DNA of 12,482 nt. It comes from Acidobacteriaceae bacterium (lineage in GTDB: Bacteria > Acidobacteriota > Terriglobia > Terriglobales > Acidobacteriaceae). Positions 7,541 to 12,482 of the stretch are shown in pieces. The DNA is taken from contig JASIJX010000117.1 of assembly GCA_030049955.1 (NCBI GenBank), forward strand, positions 1-12,482. The letters run 5' to 3'. The notes beneath the pieces are model-generated. The model was not told the DNA's origin and ran no database searches. It was given only the letters and a program-made list of their open reading frames with translations. The translations under genes were made by a program, and so were the position numbers. The first letter of the stretch is position 1. Each line of letters opens with the position of its first letter.

Positions 7541-7548
7541 TTGTTCCT

Positions 7549-8829
7549 ATGTATCAGTCGCACGAAGGAGAGCGGTCCACCTTCCGTCTCGACGTTCAGC
7601 TTCACGAACTGTTAACGAAACCGGCGGAGCGGGAATGTCCCGTTGCATCTCCCGCGCAAGAGCAGACCTTTCCCGACCCGGTTTTTCCGCAGTATCCCGA
7701 CCTGCTCGGCGTCATCGAAGACGAGGATTGGATTCCGCCTGAGAAGCGGCACTGGACCGCCGGCCAGATTTACCACACAATGCGTGGCTGGCTGTTTCCG
7801 TTCATTCGCTCGCGCGTGACGCCGGGAGATTTTCATCCGCTGATTGCGTATCTGTTCACCGAATTCAAGTGCAATCTTGACTGCCATTACTGCTGGGCCT
7901 TTGATAACAAGGTCAAAGGCATGACGGAAGACACCGCGAAGCGCTCGGTGGACTGGCTGCATGGCACTGGATGCAGGGTGCTGGCGTACATGGGTGGCGA
8001 GCCGCTCCTGCGGCCGGATTTCATTCACCGTATTACGTACTACGCGGCCAAGAAGGGTTTCTGGATTTACCTGCCGACAAACGCGCGCCTCTTGCGCACG
8101 GACGTGATCGACAAGCTGGCTGATGCGGGCCTCGCCACGTTCAACATCGCCGTTGACGCGGTGGACATAAAGCCGGGCCTTCCCAAAGCGCTCGTACCAA
8201 TCCGCAAACAATTCGATTATCTGATCCGCAAGCAGTACTCATACGGCTACTCGGTATTTCTCAATATCAACATCTGCCGCAATAACCTTGACGACGTAAG
8301 GGAGCTGACGGAGATCGCGCGCGATCTCGGCATCGCCACGGACTATCACATCAACGAGTCGCCGCTACTGTCGCAGGACGAGCACTTCAAGCATGCTGAG
8401 AATAACGTCACTTACATCACGAAGGACGACTGGCCGGCAGTGGAAGAGACTATCCAGTGGCTGACGGAAAAGCAAGACGCCGGCTACAAAATGGTCAACT
8501 CCAACACGCGGTTGTGGCAGATGGTCGGCTTCATGAAGGGCAATCATTTTCCCTGGAACTGCCGCGCGGGTCAGAATTCGATGATCATTCGCGTGGATGG
8601 CACACTCGCCCCATGTTTCCCCATGTACACGGCAAGCTACGACTGGGGTATTGTTGGTCACCATAAGTTCGAAACCAAACAGCTCGATCATCAGAAAGAG
8701 AGCTGCCAGACCCATTGCTTCTCGACGCTGAACCACATCCTCGGCTGGTGCTACAACGACCAGCGTGTGATCAAGTACTTCTTCAAGCAGCTTGCACACG
8801 GATTTCAGGGGGTGACAGGACAGATGTGA
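7549..8829 (+). CDS. Radical SAM protein with SPASM-like C-terminal cysteines
   Basis: This 426-residue enzyme should cleave S-adenosylmethionine at a [4Fe-4S] cluster to start radical chemistry; its substrate is unknown. The CxxxCxxC cluster motif is CNLDCHYC (Cys108, 112, 115), followed by the SAM-binding GGEP motif at residues 149-152. The barrel extends to about 300. The C-terminus has Cys338 and Cys356 in a Cx12Gx4C arrangement (CRAG...DGTLAPC), then Cys386, Cys390 and Cys401, which fits a SPASM/twitch-type auxiliary Fe-S cluster. Residues 1-75 are a poorly conserved-looking extension, followed by PPEKRHWTAGQIYHTMRGWL. An in-frame GTG at 7438 would add 37 residues; ATG 7549 has the better ribosome-binding site. 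The HgdB-like gene starts 91 bp downstream in the same direction, suggesting shared transcription. No peptide precursor gene is obvious nearby, so a maturase role has no local support. Confidence 0.9.
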   Translation: MYQSHEGERSTFRLDVQLHELLTKPAERECPVASPAQEQTFPDPVFPQYPDLLGVIEDEDWIPPEKRHWTAGQIYHTMRGWLFPFIRSRVTPGDFHPLIAYLFTEFKCNLDCHYCWAFDNKVKGMTEDTAKRSVDWLHGTGCRVLAYMGGEPLLRPDFIHRITYYAAKKGFWIYLPTNARLLRTDVIDKLADAGLATFNIAVDAVDIKPGLPKALVPIRKQFDYLIRKQYSYGYSVFLNINICRNNLDDVRELTEIARDLGIATDYHINESPLLSQDEHFKHAENNVTYITKDDWPAVEETIQWLTEKQDAGYKMVNSNTRLWQMVGFMKGNHFPWNCRAGQNSMIIRVDGTLAPCFPMYTASYDWGIVGHHKFETKQLDHQKESCQTHCFSTLNHILGWCYNDQRVIKYFFKQLAHGFQGVTGQM

Positions 8830-8920
8830 GGGGTTCGTGCGCGAGGATGTTCGCCGCTGAAGCCCTTGCTCGTCATCTCTCGCGTCGGCAATTAACAGTT
8901 TTCCACCGGAGGAGAGCCCA

Positions 8921-10705
8921 ATGCCCACGAACGAAGTTGTTCAGACCGACTTTGAGATGGAAATTCAGGCCCGGATCGATGCGGAGCGCGCGCGACTGAG
9001 AACCGAAGCCGGATTGGCGCGGATGCGCGAGTTCAAAAAACCTGTGGAGCGAACATTCACCGCGGCGGAGCGTGATCGCGTAACGATCCTGTTCGGCGGC
9101 CTCACGTGGAAGCACGAGGCGATGATCAAAGCGGTGTTCCGCGGCAGCGGCTACAACTGCGAGAACATTCCTACACCTGTAGTGGCTGACTTCCAAGCCG
9201 GCAAGGAATATGGCAACAACGGCCAGTGCAATCCCACCTACTTTACGGTCGGTAACCTGGTTCGCCATTTGCAACAGCTGGAGCAGCAGGGACTGAGCCG
9301 TAAGGAGATCATCGATAACTACGTTTTTTTCACCGCAGGCTCATGCGGACCGTGCCGCTTCGGCATGTACGAGGCCGAGTACCGCTTCGCGCTACAGAAC
9401 GCCGGCTTTGACGGATTTCGCGTTCTGCTCTTCCAGCAGACCGATGGCATCAAGGCAGCTAGTGGCGAACCCGGGCTCAAGTTCTCTGTCGATTTCGGTA
9501 TGGGTATGTTGAACGCACTGAATCTGGGTGATGTGATCAACGAGCTTGCTTATCAGATCCGTCCCTTTGAGACGAACAAAGGCGAAACCGATCGCGTGAT
9601 TGGCGAAGCGGTGACTACCTTGACCGATACGCTACGCGACCGCAAGCGCTGGCACATCATGGATGCGGCGCCGACCTGGACACGGCCATTTCTCGAAAAG
9701 CACAAGAAGATCGAAAGCGTTGGCTGCACACTAGGTAAAGTGACGGACAATCTGTACGGTAAAGAGTACGTTGATGCGCTGCACACCTGCCGCGACAGCA
9801 TCAATGCCATTGAAGTTGACCGCCTGCGCGTGAAGCCCGTGATCAAGATCACTGGCGAATTCTGGGCGCAGACTACTGAAGGCGACGGCAACTTCAATAT
9901 GTTTGCATTCCTCGAAAAAGAGGGGGCCCAAGTGCTGGTGGAACCGATCGCAACTTGGATCGCTTACATGATGTACGTGGCCAAGGAGGGAGCCAAAGCC
10001 CGCGCCGATGCTGAGGCGCCGTATCGCGATCCCCGCTGGTTCGAAGTGAAGAAGAGAATGGCGAATGAGTTCGCGCTTTTCAAGAAAACTGCCGGACTGA
10101 ATGTAGGGAGCGCAATGTGGACGTACTTCTACCATCGCACCATTCGCCACATGGGTGACACAGTGCACCGGCTCGTGCCGCAAAAGGAGCTATCGCGCCT
10201 GGCCCACCCGTTCTATCACCAGCTTGCGCGCGGCGGCGAAGGCTACATGGAAGTGGGCAAAAACGTCTACTACACGGTCAACCACCTGTGCCACATGGTC
10301 CTGGCGCTCAAGCCCTTCGGGTGTATGCCGTCAACGCAGTCGGACGCGGTGCAGTCGCGCGTGGTAAGCAAGTACAAGGACATGATCTTTCTGCCCATCG
10401 AGACATCGGGCGAGGGCGAGGTGAATGCGCACAGCCGCGTGCAGATGGCGCTGGCCGAAGCTCGCGCCAAAGCGCGCGGGGAGTTTGACACCGTACTGAA
10501 CAAGACCGGCAAGCGGCTCGACGACATCCGTGCCTACGTGGAGGAGCATCCGCATCTGAAACGCGCCCTCTATCACGTTCCGCACCGCGAAGGCATCGCC
10601 GGAACGGCCGCCCAATTTACCTGGCACGTGAGCGATCTAATGGACAAAGACCGTGCCCTGCACCGGCGTGAGCGGTCAGTTGTTGCTGCACGGCAGGTGG
10701 CGTAA
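8921..10705 (+). CDS. HgdB-like 2-hydroxyacyl-CoA dehydratase/benzoyl-CoA reductase-type protein, stand-alone
   Basis: This 594-residue protein resembles the dehydratase/reductase half of large activase-dehydratase proteins (HgdB/DUF2229-related). Such proteins carry Fe-S clusters and receive low-potential electrons from an ATP-driven activase. Candidate cluster ligands are Cys80 (SGYNCENIP), Cys103 (NGQCNPTYFTVGNL), Cys142 and Cys145 (AGSCGPCRFGMYE), Cys269, Cys290, Cys457 (NHLCHM) and Cys468 (KPFGCMPST). GSCGPCRFG and FGCMPS are the motifs I recognise from the fused family. Residues 10-45 are charged and probably helical, and so is the C-terminus. GGAGGAG ends 6 bp before the ATG, a strong ribosome-binding site. 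The stop codon overlaps the next small ORF (TAATG), and the partner activase starts at 10888. The substrate, CoA thioester or lipid ester, cannot be told from sequence. Family level is fairly secure. Confidence 0.82.
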   Translation: MPTNEVVQTDFEMEIQARIDAERARLRTEAGLARMREFKKPVERTFTAAERDRVTILFGGLTWKHEAMIKAVFRGSGYNCENIPTPVVADFQAGKEYGNNGQCNPTYFTVGNLVRHLQQLEQQGLSRKEIIDNYVFFTAGSCGPCRFGMYEAEYRFALQNAGFDGFRVLLFQQTDGIKAASGEPGLKFSVDFGMGMLNALNLGDVINELAYQIRPFETNKGETDRVIGEAVTTLTDTLRDRKRWHIMDAAPTWTRPFLEKHKKIESVGCTLGKVTDNLYGKEYVDALHTCRDSINAIEVDRLRVKPVIKITGEFWAQTTEGDGNFNMFAFLEKEGAQVLVEPIATWIAYMMYVAKEGAKARADAEAPYRDPRWFEVKKRMANEFALFKKTAGLNVGSAMWTYFYHRTIRHMGDTVHRLVPQKELSRLAHPFYHQLARGGEGYMEVGKNVYYTVNHLCHMVLALKPFGCMPSTQSDAVQSRVVSKYKDMIFLPIETSGEGEVNAHSRVQMALAEARAKARGEFDTVLNKTGKRLDDIRAYVEEHPHLKRALYHVPHREGIAGTAAQFTWHVSDLMDKDRALHRRERSVVAARQVA

Positions 10706-10869
10706 TGCGGCACCTCATGCGTGGTGCAATCGGACTGTTTCAGGGGGCCGGCACGCTTGTGCTGGGCCTCCTGCAATGTTGGCTGCTCACGTTTTTCGAT
10801 GCGCATCGGCCGCTGCAATACCGACCCGCTTACTCGCGGTCAGGCCGTCGCAACCATGTTCGACACTGA
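10705..10869 (+). CDS. 54-residue hydrophobic small protein between the HgdB-like and activase genes
   Basis: The ORF begins MRHLMRGAIGLFQGAG and continues with TLVLGLLQCWLLTFF, giving one candidate membrane helix at about residues 8-31, followed by a basic tail rich in Arg, His and Tyr. Basic residues flank both ends of the helix, so orientation is unclear. Its ATG overlaps the TAA of the upstream gene by one base (TAATG), a classic translational-coupling layout, and AGGTGG lies 4 bp before the start. Its TGA ends 18 bp before the activase ATG, so it fills an otherwise 182-bp gap in a tight operon. I recognise no family. It could tether the Fe-S enzyme system to the membrane. The alternative is a chance ORF in GC-rich DNA; position and hydrophobicity argue for a real gene, but conservation is untested. 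Confidence 0.5.
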   Translation: MRHLMRGAIGLFQGAGTLVLGLLQCWLLTFFDAHRPLQYRPAYSRSGRRNHVRH

Positions 10870-10887
10870 AACACGGAGAGGACTCGC

Positions 10888-12482
10888 ATGGAGTTGTTCG
10901 TTGGGCTTGATGTTGGCTCGACCACTGTAAAGGCCGTGGTGGTGGACGCGGCTACGGATGCGATTCTGTGGCAGGATTACCAGCGGCATGAAACGCGCCA
11001 ACCTGAGAAGGTGCTCGAATTTCTGCAACGCATGGAAGCTGACGCCGGAATGACGCCCGAGAATGCGCGCGTTTTCGTCACCGGCTCCGGCGGCGGACCA
11101 CTGGCGGAGATGATCGGCGCGAAATTCGTGCAGGAAGTGCACGCGGTCGCGCTTGCGGTCGAGAAGCTCCATCCCGAGGTGTATTCCGTTATTGAGCTTG
11201 GCGGACAGGACGCTAAGATCATCGTATTCAAAGATGACGAAGAAACTGGCCGCAAGAAGAAAATCCCTTCGATGAACGATAAGTGCGCTGGCGGCACGGG
11301 CGCGGTAATTGACAAGATCAATGCCAAGCTGAAGATTCCCGTAGCAGAGCTTGCCAACCAGGGCTATCACGGAATCAAGCTGCACAAGGTAGCCGGCAAG
11401 TGCGGAGTCTTTGCCGAAACCGATATCAATGGCTTGCAGAAAACCGGCACGCCGTCACACGAGCTGATGGCGTCGCTGTTCGAGGCCATTGTGCTGCAGA
11501 ACCTGAGCGTGCTCACGCGCGGCAACACGCTGCGGCCGCATGTTCTGCTCCTCGGCGGACCGAACTCGTTTATTCGTGGCATGCGCGAAGCGTGGCAGGC
11601 GAATATTCCACGTATGTGGAAAGAACGGAAGGTGCAGCTTCCTGAAGGCGCGACGCCCGAGGATCTCATCAAAGTTCCCGAAAATGCGCAGTATTTCGCC
11701 GCGCTTGGCTCAGTGGAATTTGGCAAAGACGAGGAAAAAGAGGTCGGCCGTTACCTGGGCAAGGAAAAGCTTGCGTGGTACATCGAATACGGCCGCGCGG
11801 AGGAGAAAGCGGCTTCCGGCGGCAAGGGATTGGTCGCCAGTGAATCGGAGCTCAATGAATTTCGAACGGCGTACCGGCGAAAAAAATTTGTTCCGGCGGA
11901 ATTTGTGCCCGGACAGATCGTCTCCGGGTTTGTTGGAGTGGACGGCGGATCAACTTCGACTAAAGCCGTGCTGATGAGCAAGGACGGCGAAGTTCTGTGC
12001 AAGGCGTACCAGCTCTCCAACGGCAATCCGATCCAAGACACGATCGAGATGTTCGACAGGCTGCGGGAACAAGTGGAAAGCCGCGGCGCCAATCTTGAAA
12101 TACTTGGCGTTGGAACCACGGGATATGCCAAGGACATCCTCAAAGACGTGCTCAATGCCGACGTAGCACTCGTTGAAACCGTTGCACACACCGAGTCTGC
12201 GCTCAAATTTTACGACGACCCGCACGTGATCGTCGATGTTGGCGGACAGGACATTAAGCTGATTGTGCTGAAAGACGGTCGAGTGAAGGACTTCAAGCTG
12301 AACACGCAGTGCTCGGCCGGCAACGGCTATTTTCTGCAATCGACGGCCGAGGGTTTTGGCATGAAGGTGGAGGAGTTTGCCGATATCGCATTTTCGGCCA
12401 AGTCGATGCCCTCGTTCGGCTACGGCTGCGCCGTCTTCATGCAGTCCGACATTGTGAACTTCCAGCGGCAGGGATGGCGCTC
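10888..12482 (+). CDS. Acyl-CoA dehydratase/reductase activase with two BadF/HgdC-type ATPase domains (3' end cut by window)
   Basis: This should be an ATP-dependent electron donor that drives low-potential electrons into an HgdB-type partner. 531 residues are visible with no stop. Domain 1 (about 1-300) has the ASKHA phosphate loop GLDVGSTTVKAV, then ELGGQDAK and cluster cysteines Cys133 (KCAGGTGA) and Cys172 (GKCGVFAETD). Domain 2 starts near 347 and repeats the pattern: GVDGGSTSTKAV, VDVGGQDIK, Cys475 (QCSAGNGYF) and Cys514 (GYGCAVFMQSD). Both copies keep the cysteine pair that in HgdC bridges a dimer through one [4Fe-4S] cluster, so two such domains in one chain may form an intramolecular pair. 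Family members continue into DUF2229 or HgdB-like regions; whether this one does lies beyond the window. A GGAGAGGA ribosome-binding site ends 5 bp before the ATG. The matching HgdB-like protein is encoded at 8921-10705. Confidence 0.93.
   Translation, partial: MELFVGLDVGSTTVKAVVVDAATDAILWQDYQRHETRQPEKVLEFLQRMEADAGMTPENARVFVTGSGGGPLAEMIGAKFVQEVHAVALAVEKLHPEVYSVIELGGQDAKIIVFKDDEETGRKKKIPSMNDKCAGGTGAVIDKINAKLKIPVAELANQGYHGIKLHKVAGKCGVFAETDINGLQKTGTPSHELMASLFEAIVLQNLSVLTRGNTLRPHVLLLGGPNSFIRGMREAWQANIPRMWKERKVQLPEGATPEDLIKVPENAQYFAALGSVEFGKDEEKEVGRYLGKEKLAWYIEYGRAEEKAASGGKGLVASESELNEFRTAYRRKKFVPAEFVPGQIVSGFVGVDGGSTSTKAVLMSKDGEVLCKAYQLSNGNPIQDTIEMFDRLREQVESRGANLEILGVGTTGYAKDILKDVLNADVALVETVAHTESALKFYDDPHVIVDVGGQDIKLIVLKDGRVKDFKLNTQCSAGNGYFLQSTAEGFGMKVEEFADIAFSAKSMPSFGYGCAVFMQSDIVNFQRQGWR

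Larger units (their letters stand above)
6942..7548. other. Long intergenic stretch, no credible gene
   Basis: This gap of about 600 bp lies between the oxidoreductase gene and the start chosen for the radical SAM gene. Open frames here (for example plus-strand frames within 7040-7325) lack a ribosome-binding site, and part of their apparent protein is a translated tandem repeat. The region holds a hairpin at 7106-7131 followed by an A-rich run, and a 33-nt-period repeat at 7223-7284. A promoter for the downstream operon must lie here, but I could not identify a convincing one. No intrinsic terminator with a T-tract was seen after 6941. Confidence 0.6.

Noticed and set aside
7438..7548. GTG start for the radical SAM gene, adding 37 residues
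   Set aside because: No Shine-Dalgarno sequence precedes GTG 7438 or the in-frame ATG 7477, whereas GGAGA is ideally placed before ATG 7549. It remains possible but is less supported.
7612..8211. Minus-strand open frame of 199 codons opposite the radical SAM gene
   Set aside because: It overlaps the CxxxCxxC and GGEP coding region on the other strand and shows no family features.

Overview
The window looks like chromosomal DNA from an acidobacterium, probably class Terriglobia/Acidobacteriia. This is inferred from gene types: a very large Oar-like TonB-dependent receptor with a carboxypeptidase-regulatory N-terminal domain, a membrane-anchored regulator of a kind common in that phylum, and moderately GC-rich coding sequence. 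There is no rRNA, tRNA, CRISPR array or recognisable insertion sequence. Every gene reads through without a frameshift; two genes are cut by the window edges.

Bases 1-3890 (minus strand) hold the TonB-dependent receptor, which lacks only its last few residues. Bases 3891-4314 are a divergent intergenic region. It carries two 16-bp elements that match at 14 of 16 positions, a 12-bp perfect palindrome, and a possible sigma70-type promoter. Bases 4315-6941 (plus strand) encode a one-pass membrane regulator and, 35 bp further on, a Tat-exported Gfo/Idh/MocA-type oxidoreductase. My reading is a nutrient-uptake divergon: outer-membrane receptor on one side, sensor/regulator and periplasmic oxidoreductase on the other. 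The substrate is unknown.

Bases 6942-7548 have no credible gene. They contain a strong small hairpin and two copies of a 29-nt repeat at a 33-nt period.

Bases 7549-12482 (plus strand) look like an operon for Fe-S radical chemistry. It encodes a radical SAM protein with SPASM-like auxiliary cysteines, a stand-alone HgdB-like (2-hydroxyacyl-CoA dehydratase/benzoyl-CoA reductase type) protein, a 54-residue hydrophobic protein, and an activase with two tandem BadF/HgdC-type ATPase domains that runs off the window. The small ORF starts on the stop codon of the HgdB-like gene (TAATG) and ends 18 bp before the activase. HgdB-like and double-activase modules are joined in one chain in many anaerobes, including, as I recall, the plasmalogen synthase and glycerol-ester reductase families. 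Because acidobacteria are known for ether and membrane-spanning lipids, a role in reductive lipid modification is an attractive but untested hypothesis. This operon is the most interesting part of the window.
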